Source: Tetragonia tetragonoides
Lineage: Eukaryota; Streptophyta; Magnoliopsida; Caryophyllales; Aizoaceae
Length of the DNA stretch: 64,000 nucleotides
Assembly (NCBI GenBank): GCA_038025085.1
Contig: CM076144.1
Span: forward strand, 36,676,501-36,740,500
Reading direction: 5' to 3'
Numbering within the stretch: position 1 is the stretch's first letter; each line of letters starts with the position of its first letter. Position numbers and translations under genes: made by a program. Positions 1 to 10,416 of the stretch are shown piece by piece. The notes beneath the pieces were generated by a model. It was given only the letters and a program-made list of their open reading frames with translations. It made no database searches and was not told the origin of the DNA.

Positions 1-147
1 AAACTATGAACCCATAATTTAAAATGTCAATTTGGTAATTTGGGGCTCAAGTAAATATAGGGAGAAGGGAGTAATGATTTTACTTAATTGTGCGGTTCAA
101 CCACTACCAATTACTTTATAGTTTTATTTTATTTTATTTTTCAATAT

Positions 148-400
148 ACGTGTACGGATACGGGATACCTCATCTCCAAAAAAATAAGATACGGATACGT
201 GTAATAATTAAATAATATAATATGTAAAAATAATAAATAATTCAAACATTTTTCCATAAGTGTACAATTTTTAAGATAAAAAATAGATATGCAATGTAAA
301 CATGTCTAAAAGTTACAGATTAAGTGTCCTCAAGTATCGGATAAGTATCCTATAAGTATCAGTATCCTAAAAGTATCCAATACGGGATACTGCACCTTTA
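148..400. repeat. Degenerate GTATCC/GGATAC-rich repeat block
   Basis: Short copies of GGATAC and GTATCC cluster here, with a GATACGGGATAC motif near 158-170 and its near match AATACGGGATAC near 379-391. The middle is very AT-rich. It resembles an eroded small repeat element, but I could not find a convincing terminal inverted repeat pair or target duplication. No coding potential is visible in positions 1-686 overall. Confidence 0.35.
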
Positions 401-686
401 AGAAGTATCGATGCAACGGAGATGCTTAATTGTGTGCCTTTAGTTTTCTTTTTTTGCTTTCCTTGTATGCTTTTAATTTCATCATTTCCAAAACTTGTTT
501 CAGGGCTTTCATCTCCCAACTTGACAATATGGAATATGTAATGTCGCTTTGTTCTCCTTTTTTCTTTTAATCAGTTTGTTCTCTCTGTGGCTTTGAGCCT
601 TTTTGCCTTCCTAATATTTAAAAAATAAGAAGAAGAAAAAAAAATTAAAAAATTAAATAGAGTAAGATCAATATGTAAATAGGGAT

Positions 687-2750
687 ATATTTTGCCTTCC
701 TTCGGCCATTGTCTTTTCTAAATCTGTTTTAGAAAATGTCAAACAAATGGTGGCTGCATATTTTAATATTCCACAACAAAATAGTCTAGGAAAATACTTA
801 GGGTGCCCAGTTTTTCAGGATAAAATTGAGCCATCAATGTTTCAGGATTTAGTCACCAAAGCCGGGAACAGAATGAGCTCGTGGGCCGCAAACTCGCTCT
901 CGAAGGCTCGTAGATCTGTCCTCATCCAAGATAACTTGGAGTCCATTCCATCACATACAATGCAATGCTTTCAATTGCCTACGAAAGTGACAGATGCGTT
1001 AGGCAGGATCAATAGAAACTTCTTTTGGAAAAAAGGCAACGATAATAAAGGCATTCCTATGGTCTCATGGGATACAATCTGCAAGCCTAAATCGGCGGGT
1101 GGACTTGGTCTTCGCAAAACAGGGGCCACTAACAAAGCTTTTATTTGCAAACTTGCTTGGAAGGTTCTCTCCGACTCGGATAATATTTGGGTGAAAACAG
1201 TAATAGCAAAATATTTAAAAAATTGTGGACTTCTTGAATGTGCACCTAAGAGCTCCCATTCTTGGGCTTGAAAAAACATCCTAAAGAGTCGAGCCATTCT
1301 GCGAAAGGGATTTAGATGGAAACTTGGCAATGGGAAGGATATCAGCTTCTGGTTCGACCAGTGGTGTCACCATAAATCTATAGCAGAACTCCTCCATCTC
1401 ACGAAAGATCAAATACAACATCCGCAAAGCAAGGTTTGTGACTTTATAACTGACTCTAAGTCTTGGAATATATCGGAACTATCAAGGTTCTTGCCCAACT
1501 GGATTACCAAGCTAATCACGGGTATCACAATACCTATTCATGACATTAAAGACGAACTATGTTGGGGACTTACGGGTGATGGAATTTTCTCCATGAAGAC
1601 AGCGACTTGGCTTGCCCATGAACTAGACTTAGGCGCTACGAATGGCTGGAACTTCAAGGGGATCTGGAAGCTTGACATCAACCCTAAAATCAAAATCTTC
1701 CTATGGCAAATCTTTCACCATGCCCTTCCCACTCGTACTGTTCTTAGAAGAAAGGGTATTCAACTCCCTATAGAATGCCCTCTTTGTGGAGTTGACGGTA
1801 AAAATCAAGATCACCTCTTTGTTTTTTGCCCGATTGCGACAAGTATTTGGCAAAAAGCGGTAGATGAAGGATGGATCAATTTTGTTGGTCCCAACTCAAG
1901 TATCACTGAGTGGTTGCACTCTGCGAGGAATAACCACCAATTGGAGGCCGATGATCTCATTAAATGTGCTTACGTCTTGTGGAGCATATGGAAAGAAAGA
2001 AATGATAAGATCTTTAATTCCATTGAACCATCACCTTCCAGAACATTCTTCCGTGCATTTCACTGCTACAACGAATGGATGAAACGACAAGAGGTAGCAT
2101 TGATAGATGATATAGATAATCTAAGGACATCGAAGCATCGAATAAAGTGTTGCCAATTAGTTAGTTGGGATTCTCCGCCTATCAATTATGTCAAAATCAA
2201 TTTTGATGGATCCCTTAATAAGCATGGTGCGGCAGCGGGTAACGTAATTAGAAACACTCACGGGAAACTTCTGAGAGCAGGCATAATGAATCTTGGAACC
2301 TCATCCATTCTAGTGGCTGAGGCCACTGCCATGAGAAATGGGATTCAAGCAGCGGTGGAAGCAGGTTATAAGCACATCCAGGTGGAAGGTGATAATCTCA
2401 TTGTCATTCAAGCTATGAGAGGAGAAATAACTATTACATGGACCATTTCCAATATCATTATTGACGCACGAAGATTTCTAGCACGCTGTCCACCATGCAT
2501 AGTCAACCATATATTCTGGGAAGGTAATAGAGTAGCTGACTGGTGCGCTAATCTCGGACATGTTATAAGAGGGGAGCAAACGTGGAGCGAGTCAGTGTCA
2601 TTAGAATTGGATCAAATCCTCCTAGAAGATCGTCTAGGAGTATCCCTCGAGAGGAGGGGCTCCTAGTGACATCTCCTTCTTACCTTCTTTAAAAATAAAA
2701 ATAATAAAATAATAAAAAAATAATAATAATAATAATATTTTGCCTTCCTT
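687..2750 (+). mobile_element. 5'-truncated LINE insertion with 16-bp target duplication
   Basis: The 16-mer ATATTTTGCCTTCCTT occurs at 687-702 and again at 2735-2750, exactly bracketing the insertion 703-2734. The insert starts abruptly inside reverse-transcriptase coding sequence and ends in an A-rich tail with TAA repeats (about 2690-2734). Truncation at the 5' end, an A-rich 3' tail and a long target duplication are the classic signature of target-primed reverse transcription. The perfect duplication suggests a fairly young insertion. A shorter match to the same motif lies at about 599-611 and is probably coincidental. Confidence 0.88.
705..2666 (+). pseudogene. LINE ORF2 C-terminal fragment (RT end, zf-RVT, RNase H), one nonsense codon
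   Basis: A single frame runs from the truncation point to the stop at 2664-2666. It is interrupted only by TGA at 1269-1271, where TGG (Trp) would be expected after SHSWA. The start holds the end of the reverse transcriptase (KYLGCPVF block). Around 1660-1850 lies the zf-RVT region, with FLWQIFHHALPTR and the CPLCG...DHLF..C zinc-binding pattern. The end is an RNase H domain with all four acidic residues apparently present: NFDGS, VAEATAMRNG, EGDN and RVADW. Plant L1-type LINEs have this domain order. The catalytic RT core (YxDD) lies upstream of the truncation and is missing, so the copy cannot move by itself. No promoter is seen; the frame was read from the break, not from an ATG. Confidence 0.88.
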
Positions 2751-3633
2751 TTCCTTTTAGATATTCCCGTAGCACGAATACAAACTAGTATTTAACAATT
2801 GAATAGTAAAATAGGAAATTATAGCTCCCTATCAACTAAGTCTGGGTCTCGATGCCCCATTACAATCCTAAATCAGTGATTGCTCTAATCATTAGTTCTA
2901 CAATATTAGATAAGCAAACCGTCTTTGAAAACTAGTTTATTACGAATATAATAACTCACACTACATCAAGAATGAAGCATCATCCTCCGCTCCATTTTGG
3001 TGGTCAGCACCTCGTCCTGCAATCCATAACTCGATTATGCAAATAAAGTATATTAACCCGATTATGCAAATAAAGTATATTAGTACCAAAGTTAAATAAT
3101 TCACACTGGCGGACCCAGAAAATTTATAATATGATTTGCAACGGGATTTGTCTCGCTAAATTTGTTGGTGTTCGGATTTCTTTTTTAGAACTCCAAAAAA
3201 AAAACGAATTTTCGAGTCGGCTCAAACTTTAACAAGTCCACCCAAGGTCCCATTCAAGGGATAAATGCACTACTTTGTTACTATTACTAATTGATAACCC
3301 CTTTGTCACAATTCACAAATGCTACTTATACGCTCATTTGTGGGAAAGATTATTATAGGGTTTAGGACTATTGCTCCCTTTTCTTACAAAATAAGTGGAG
3401 CTCATCTCAATTCAAAATAACAGTAATATTATTTTGTGAGAGTGGAAGTAAAATAGTCCAAGACTATGCAATAGCCTTATTATTTTTTAGAACTTAGAAG
3501 ACATCGATCAATCACGCATACCTAATTGACTTCTCTGCACCCCTTGAAAAAAACGACTTCTCTGCTAGTCGAATTAATTGTCAATAGAGAGTAGTTACTT
3601 TATGCAAGACCATTTGGATGTAGTATTACCGTA
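2751..3633. other. Intergenic, AT-rich, no gene seen
   Basis: There is no open frame of note on either strand. A GGCGGACCCAG motif near 3109-3119 resembles the end of some hAT-derived repeats, but no partner end was found. A duplicated stretch, TTAACCCGATTATGCAAATAAAGTATATTA-like, sits around 3034-3082. Confidence 0.6.
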
Positions 3634-4266
3634 TTAGAGCATAAGCAATGGTGCATCCCATGTGCCAATTTCTCTCTCTTCCACCTCATAAAGTAGCATT
3701 TTTCTCTCTCTTTTGCCTCCTTCCCTAATCTCTACCTACTATGGTGCATCCAATATATACACTTTCTCTCCTACTTTTTGGTCTACTCCACCTTATTTTC
3801 TCTCTCCTTACAATTTTTATTTTACAATAATTTTTTTTGTAACTTATTGTCTATTAGTTGTTAATGGTTATTAATATATTGAGGATGAATAATATGAAAG
3901 TTAAGCACAAAATAAAAAAAATTATTTAATTCGTATTAATGAATAATTCAAATTCCTTATTTATAATTAAACTCATTTTAGTTAAAAAGCTATATTCGTT
4001 ATTGATTAGTTATTTTTGTTATTAATTAAGTTTCATAATTGATTAATAGATTCGTTAATAATTATTAATAACATCAATAAACTATTATAGCAATTATTAA
4101 AAGAGGAAAGGTTAGCATAAACAACATAAATTTACATTAAGCAAAAAGCGTTAAAATTACATAAAGCATTGACATAAAAAAAAGCACAAAAATATATTAA
4201 GCATTGAAATAAAAGGAAAAAAACACATAAAGCATTAGTAGAAGCATTAAAATATCTCTTAAACAG

Positions 4267-5540
4267 TTAATTCCCACGATTTTTCCTTTCGTCTTTTTCC
4301 CAAATATTCCTAATCAAATCTTCCCTGAGCGCTCTATGAGCGTCAGTATCCCGAACCCAAGCTCTATTTTCCATATAACTTACTATACTCGACCTCTCAT
4401 CAGCAGAACGTTGATCAGAAGTGGTGTGATCGGAAGGTATAGGATCACTATTATTTGGTGTAGTGCTACTAGATGCTTGATTTTGATTGGGCGCTTCTTC
4501 AAAATCTCTTGTAACCCAATATGCATATGTATCACGTTCGTCATCGACTATCATATTATGCATAATGATACAAGCAATCATAATTTTCCTAGAGCTCTTT
4601 TACTCCATGCTAAAGATGGTTGCTTCACTATATGAAATCGACCTTGTAGAACACCGAAAGCACGCTCAACATCTTTTCTTGCTGATTCTTGTTTTTTTGC
4701 AAACAATTTATGTTCTGCGATTTGTGGTTTAGTGATTGATGGTATGAAAGCGGCCCACTTTGGATAGATACCATCAGTAAGGTAGTGCCCCATATTGTAT
4801 GTATGGTTGTTCACCACATATTGTACAGGTGGAGCTCGACCGTTACATATATCATCAAACACGTCAGAACGCTCAAGTACATTTAGATCATTACACGAAC
4901 CTGGTGTGCCAAAGAACGCATGCAAGTAGTCTTCTTGTATCTTCGGCATTTGGCTTCCGCAAGAACTCACGTTCGAATTCACGTATCACACATTTAAAAA
5001 AATGTTTTAGGCACTCCCTCGCTGTAGTTTCAGCAACATTCAAATAGTCATCTACTTCGTCGTATGCCATGTTGTATGCTAATATACGAATAGCAGCCGT
5101 GCATTTTTGTTCAACGCTTAATCCGAATTTGCCTGTTCATCACGACTTTGCTGAAAAAAGTCATCAGATGAGCCGACGGCTTCCATGATACGGCGAAATA
5201 GTGGTCGTCTCATGCGAAACCTTCGGCGGAATATATCGTCATTGAACTTTGGGTTTGATTGAAAGTAGTCTCTTATTAAGATATCATGTGCAGATACAAG
5301 ATCCCTTCTAATAACTCTTCTTCGAGATCGGGGTGTATCATTATTAAGTACACGCTCTATTTGTGGGGCAAGAGAGCGGAGGACTGTCTCTTGTTTCTCA
5401 TACATCTCATCTTCTTCGATATCCCACTCAACACTATTTTGAATTAACATTTGCATAGCAACATCGTATCCAGTAGTACTTGAATCGGAAGAGTTTGAGT
5501 TTGAGTTTGAGTTAGAATTTGACTTTGAAGAATAAGACAT
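4267..5540 (-). pseudogene. PIF/Harbinger transposase, frameshifted and internally deleted
   Basis: The N-terminal part starts at ATG 5540-5538 with a Ser/Asn-rich tract, then the family's helix-turn-helix-like block (FRRRFRMRRPLFRRI). It runs to a frameshift near 5125. The next frame continues with LSVEQKCTAAIRILAYNMAY and ends near 4945. There the sequence jumps directly to LHAFFGTPGSCND, which lacks the roughly 50-60 residues that carry the first catalytic aspartate (the GSIDCMHW block in relatives). The second aspartate (ND in GSCNDLNVL) and the glutamate (RKDVERAFG) remain. Another frameshift at about 4580 separates the C-terminal ACIIMHNMIV block. With two frameshifts and a missing active-site segment it cannot encode a working enzyme. 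The transposase family is DDE_Tnp_4/HARBI1-like, which cuts and rejoins DNA at the element ends. Confidence 0.85.
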
Positions 5541-6127
5541 TGTGTTGGCAATAAGTTTGAATTGAAAATGAAGATATAACGATTTAAAAAAGTTACATGG
5601 AAGATGGATGGATATGAATTCTGGGGTGAGGATGGACTTCTGATACATAGCACCTTATATAGAGAAAATATCTTCCTACATTCCAGTACAATAATAGAGA
5701 GATTGAAATAATTACATGTAGTTCAATAATTCGGATATACTTTTCAGTGAAATGTCCATTCACAAATAAACACAAACCCTACTCAAATAGTGAAAGCTGA
5801 AAAAGATGATATGTCAAGTCTGTATAAAAAGTTGAAACAAAAGCATTACATCAGAGTAGTAATATCTTCCCATTGACATTTTTATAATATTATTATTTTA
5901 GTAAGATTAATAGATAGATTAGCAAAATAAACAAACAAATTTCACAATAATTTTTATAAATAAACAAGAAACTATTACATTAAATCGTAACATAAAAATT
6001 TAAATAAGCATTACAACATCAAAATTAAACATTAAGCACATAATGTAAAACATTCAACATTTAAATTAAAACTTAGTAGAACTAAACACAAACATAAAAC
6101 TTAAACTAAAACAATAAAGTTAAATTC

Positions 6128-7526
6128 TTAGAAATCAGATTGAAATTCTTGTTGCAATTTAACGTACAGCTCCATGTCGCTTTGTGTCAACACTGATTTT
6201 CCCATCAATATTTGGTATGTGGAAAATCTTTCATCACGTTTCTTCTGCTCACGCATCAATGCTCGGTCACGTTGTTTCTCCTCACGCCTTTTTGCAATTC
6301 CTTCATCGATCTTATCTTCCTTCTTTTGCAAAAACTCCATAAGTTTTTTATGCATTTCAGCTCTATGGTTCGCCCTCTCTCGATTTTAATAGACAAACCA
6401 TCGATCGAGGAAGTTATTGAACCTCTTTCATCAGAAGAATAAGTTTGTTTACCTTTCTTTCTCGACTTACGTACGTCATCCGGACGAGTATCAGGGTCCT
6501 CACTTGTTGGCGTCTCCGGGTTTGATCTATTTGAGCTATGTCCACTTTCGGAATCCGCAGATTGATAATGATCAACGGACCACTTGGGATAATTTTTCAA
6601 AATATTCCAACAATGTTCGAGATTGAAAATTTTGTGTTTGGTTTTTTTGAATGTTACTTCCCAAATGCTTTTAGCAGCAGTGACGATATCGTCTTCATTT
6701 TTCCCGCTCGTCTTGTTTCTTCTCGCTTCTTCGTAAAAACCCGAAAACTTGCCCACAAATTTATTTATTCTTCCCCACCGAGATTGTAGACTATCTAAAC
6801 TTCTTAGGTTAGGAAATTTGTCCTGGGTTTTCAACCCCAGCTTTGTTCATTTGTTGAATTATATCTTCCCACAAGTTACCCCTCGTTAGATCTGTTCCCT
6901 TCTCACAACCACCACAATGGATGTAAGCCCAACAGAGATCTTCGTCTTTCGACTACGGTGTATTTGATTGGTTGCGCTCTGGTTGAACCCTTCCAGGACG
7001 ATTACGATTGCGTTGGGTGCAAATGACATCTTGTTCTTCCGCCTCCTCCTCGTTCGACTCATCAGCGTTTATATGATTTTCTTCATTTTCTGAAAATAGT
7101 GCCCTCGAAATACTACCCTCACCAACAAGAGGTCTGCGAGATCCAGTGGATTGTTGGGATGATAGATTTAAATTCGCAGTCGAATAATACGTACTTGGAG
7201 AAGCGGAGAAATGATTTTGGGAAGGAAATGGAAATGAATTCTCTTGGGAAGCATAGAAATTTTGATTACTTCCATGAGCAGAAAATAAATTTGGAGTGTT
7301 TAAAACACTCGGAATTTGATGAGGCATGATATTTTGGGATGATGATTCATTAATCCCAGCAGTTGAGATAACTGAGGATGATTTAACAAGGATGGATCAA
7401 TTGGAGGGTGTTCAACATTTAGATTTAAACGGGTATTGGATTCGGTACAAAATTTGGATTTGGTTGAAAATTCTGATTTTGTTGTGAGTTTTGATTTCTC
7501 CCATAATTAGAATTGTAAGGATCCAT
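6128..7526 (-). pseudogene. PIF/Harbinger accessory ORF1 (Myb-like, NAM-associated C-terminus), broken
   Basis: The gene reads from ATG 7526-7524 (MDPYNSNYGRNQNSQQ...). A frameshift follows near 7425, another near 7340, an in-frame TAG near 6955 just before SKDEDLCWAYIHC, a frameshift near 6830, and one near 6300. The pieces give the order typical of plant Harbinger ORF1 proteins, often misannotated as glutathione S-transferase T3-like. It is a low-complexity N-terminus, a Myb/SANT-type block (LDSLQSRWGRINKFVGKF ... CWNILKNYPKW), then a charged coiled-coil tail (KKEDKIDEGIAKRREEKQRD). In the family, ORF1 binds the element ends and helps bring in the transposase. At least five disabling changes show long decay. 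Confidence 0.8.
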
Positions 7527-7783
7527 AATTATGATATGTTTTTCTAGGTGGAAAAAATGTGGATGAAAAATGACTTTAAAGGGGAAAAATTAGAATTAAA
7601 CAAGGTTAATTATATGAAATATAGGAAGATAGGATATTTTGAGAAAGTGTGAAAATATAGCAAAATGAGTGTTTATTTATAGAGGAAGATAAAATAAATC
7701 TGTCGGTGATTTTTTCAAATTTTTCAGATTTTTTTTTTTTTTTAATCTTTTTATGGTCATTTCAAACTATATGAAAACGTGCG

Positions 7784-7863
7784 TGACACGTGTCAGTTGC
7801 TGGCTAGCTGGCCTGGCGCGTGTCAGACCGACTGACATGCCAGCCAGCTACTGACACGTGTCA
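7784..7863. repeat. 80-bp imperfect palindrome with CACGTG-containing arms
   Basis: TGACACGTGTCAGT at 7784 is matched inversely by ACTGACACGTGTCA ending at 7863. The arms extend through GCTGGCT/AGCCAGC, and the loop is about 20 bases. Each arm tip is itself a palindrome (TGACACGTGTCA) with a CACGTG G-box core. It lies in the right subterminal part of the PIF/Harbinger element, upstream of its ORF1, and could be a transposase or host-factor binding site or simply a hairpin. Confidence 0.8.
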
Positions 7864-8181
7864 AGCGGGGGCCTCTCAATAAATATTTTTTTTTGCTGAA
7901 AATAACTCAAAACACGAAGTTTTGAGCTGACCCAAGTTAAAACACAACATTATGAGCTGTTTTAAGCCAAATAAAATCTGAAATGTGGAGACACATGTCA
8001 CAATCTGTCTGGTTCATTTTGTTGCCCACTTATTTGATCAGAGTGTTAATTGGCAATGTTCTCCTTCTCTTTCCTCTAAACATTCATCTAATGCATGTGT
8101 ACCACTATGGTACCATCACCCCCAACTCCATTTCTCTCTCCTCTTGCATGCTTTATACCTTCACCATAGTGAAAGCTCTTA

Positions 8182-8681
8182 GTAGTACACTAATGCACGA
8201 GTATTTGCTAGATGCTTACACACAATAAGCTGACATATTTCCATAGGTACGGTCAATATTAAATGAAGAGCTCTATGCCTCTGTGGTACTAGCTTACATT
8301 TTGACTTCTCATAGGTTGGGAGAGAGAGTGTGAGGACGGAGGAGTTGAGGACTACTGAAGAGAGCCTTTTTGGATTTTCTATAAATAAAATAAAATCTCT
8401 GTAATTATAAGAGTATGATTTACCAACTCACCCCTCACTTTTTGCTCAATTTGTATCTGCACTTGGGTGGATGCATGTTAAGTTGTTAACACTCTAGGAA
8501 AGTATGGATGCAAAAGTGTAAATACCCCTCTTTTTCTTTAAATAGCAAACACGGGTGCGCAAAGTTTCCCAAATAATAGTTGACCCCATATCTATGACAG
8601 TGGTTCCATGGTAGAGTAGTCGGAGATTAAGGTGAGAAATAAGGAGCAGGGCTCCAAAACTGTACTAGATTAATTTTATTT
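8182..8681. other. Intergenic, no gene seen
   Basis: Mixed AT-rich sequence without open frames of interest or repeats beyond short runs. Confidence 0.55.
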
Positions 8682-9364
8682 TTTTTTCCTGGGGTGAAGC
8701 CAAAAGATTTACAAGTTCGTGTTAGGAGGTCTGTTTATTTTTTTTCATGTACTTACATTACCAAAAAAAAAGGGAAAATAGCGGCGGAAGCGGAAAAAAT
8801 CCGCCGCTATTAGCTAAAATTCACCGCTAAAAAGGGTTAGCGGTGGGTTTAGCGGCGGAATACATCCGCAGCCAAAATGCTCGACGCTAAGTAAATCAGT
8901 GACGGAAATGATTTAATCCGCTGCTGGGATTAGCGGCGGATTAATCCATTTCCGCCGCTGAAGTTTAAAAAAAATAAAAAAAATAAAAAATGTGATTTCC
9001 GACGCTGGAAGCCCTTTTTTCCTGGGGTGAAGCCAAAAGATTTACAAGTTCGTGTTAGGAGGTCTGTTTATTTTTTTTCATGTACTTACATTACAAAAAA
9101 AAAAAAAAAAAAAAAAAAAACGGAAAATAGCAGCGGAAGCGGAAAAAATCCGCCGCTATTAGCTAAAATTCACCGCTAAAAAGGGTTAGCGGTGGGTTTA
9201 GCGGCGGAATACATCCGCAGCCAAAATGCTCGACGCTACGTAAATCAGTGACGGAAATGATTTAATCCGCTGCTGGGATTAGCGGCGGATTAATCCATTT
9301 CCGCCGCTGAAGTTTAAAAAAAATAAAAAAAATAAAAAATGTGATTTCCGACGCTGGAAGCCCC
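8682..9364. repeat. Tandem duplication of about 333-349 bp across a transposon end
   Basis: Positions 8682-9014 and 9015-9364 are nearly identical. Each copy begins with CCTGGGGTGAAGCC flank sequence (8688 and 9021), passes through the CATTAC element end (8756 and 9089), and finishes at GACGCTGGAAGCCC. The difference in length comes almost wholly from an A run that has grown to about 27 bases in the second copy (from about 9095). Few substitutions are visible, so the duplication is recent. Confidence 0.9.
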
Positions 9365-9888
9365 AGCCAAGCTCCCCACGCGCACGACAGCACCCAGAAG
9401 CACACGCGCGTGCAGGCAATTAAATGATACGCAAACTGCTAGCCGCGAATTCGAACCCGGCTCCGCTGTGTGGAACAAGGAGCACTAACCAGCGCCCCAC
9501 AGCCTTAGATATTATTGTGTTATGTATTATATTTAACATATATTTCGCTCAGTTCCAAAATTAAAATTTAGCTACGGAATTAACTAATTCTGCCGCTAAT
9601 ATCAACTACGGATTTATATTCTGCAGCTAATTTTTTGTTTCTTATTATTATTTTATTTAGCTACAGATAATTAATGTTTACCGCTAATTAGTGGCGCAAC
9701 ATTAATTCATACCGCTAATCAGCCGCGGAAAATAATTCCGTGGCTGATTTAGCTACGGAATTAATTCCGCAGCTGATTTAGCTACGGAATCAATTCCGCA
9801 GCTAATTATTAATAATGCACCGCTTATTAGCTGCGGATTTAATTTCCGTAGCTAATTTCCGCAACTGTTTTTTGATTTTTTTGTAGTG
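8756..9888. mobile_element. Non-autonomous CACTA-like element
   Basis: The right end reads ...TTTTTTTGTAGTG (9888), the inverse of CACTACAAAAAAA, followed by TTA. The left end reads CATTACCAAAAAAAAA from 8756, preceded by TTA, giving a 3-bp target duplication as CACTA elements have. The left terminus differs from CACTAC by one base. Both subterminal zones are packed with short repeats (CCGCCGCT / AGCGGCGG on the left; GCTACGGAATTAATTCCGC-type palindromes on the right), as transposase-binding regions of this superfamily are. No coding sequence is present. Confidence 0.7.
9447..9498 (-). promoter_or_regulatory. tRNA-like A-box/B-box module inside the CACTA-like element
   Basis: On the minus strand GGGGCGCTGGTTAGTGCT (about 9498-9481) resembles a pol III A box. 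GGGTTCGAATTC (about 9459-9448) is close to the B-box consensus GGTTCGANNCC. Their spacing is tRNA-like, but no cloverleaf with paired acceptor arms could be drawn, so this is not called a tRNA. It may be a tRNA-derived relic picked up by the element. Confidence 0.35.
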
Positions 9889-10130
9889 TTAGCCCAAAAA
9901 CGTCAAATTATTTGATTGATAAAATAGATTTCTAAAGGAAATGGAACAACTATATTCTAGCAGCACATTCTCTAGGAAACAAGAAATTAACTATTTAGTT
10001 GAAGAGTAAATCTAAATATTCCATAACATGTACCTAATAATCAAAACTCAAAACAAACCCCAACCTATAATTTTGCAAGCAAACAATGATAAAAAAAAGA
10101 AGAGGAAGTACGAACCTCAGGCATAAGTCT

Positions 10131-10331
10131 TCATGCATGTTCCACTAGATGATTTTCAAAACCATCCATTTTTGGAAAGGGGATTCTACAAATACTACAA
10201 TACAACTGATTGTTATCATCAGTGTGCTTCCTGCGCTAGTGCTCGTACAACTTTTTCTCCGGTTTCACTTTGTCACGCAGAACACATTTTATTTGTTTTT
10301 TCTGTTTTTTTTTTCCAGCACTGCCCGCCAT
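10131..10331 (-). pseudogene. Small two-finger C2H2-like ORF with one in-frame stop
   Basis: Reading from ATG 10331-10329 gives a 66-codon frame with one TAG at about codon 28 and a terminal TGA at 10131-10133. The second half, YCSICRIPFPKMDGFENHLVEHA, has the spacing C-x2-C-x12-H-x4-H of a zinc finger. The first half (KCVLRDKVKPEKKLYEH, then stop, RRKH) has finger spacing with the second Cys replaced by Arg. A related ORF at 17765-17947 (minus) shares KCVL, LYC, PKM and HL at matching positions, and TGAGGTTCGTA follows the finger region in both. The shared frame suggests descent from a real gene. I do not recognise its function. Low-complexity Lys codons follow the ATG. Confidence 0.5.
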
Positions 10332-10416
10332 TCTTATAGAGAAATCAAACTTAAGGATTTACGGAAGAGAAATAGTGAGAAAAAATTAACTTAGGGTGAG
10401 AGATGAGCAGAGACAA

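Larger units (their letters stand above)
3634..8181 (-). mobile_element. Decayed PIF/Harbinger DNA transposon with both ORFs
   Basis: TTA (3634-3636) precedes GAGCATAAGCAATGGTG at 3637, and CACCATAGTGAAAGCTC ends at 8178 followed by TTA (8179-8181). The two ends match at 12 of 17 positions as an inverted repeat, and TTA is the usual PIF/Harbinger target duplication. Inside, both on the minus strand, are a Myb/NAM-associated accessory ORF and a DDE transposase, the two genes an autonomous member needs. Both are broken. The element is about 4.5 kb. The coding relics make the family assignment firm; the exact right end is less certain because the inverted repeats are imperfect. Confidence 0.75.

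Noticed and set aside
9440..9510. A true tRNA gene
   Set aside because: A- and B-box-like motifs are present, but I could not fold acceptor, D, anticodon and T arms together.
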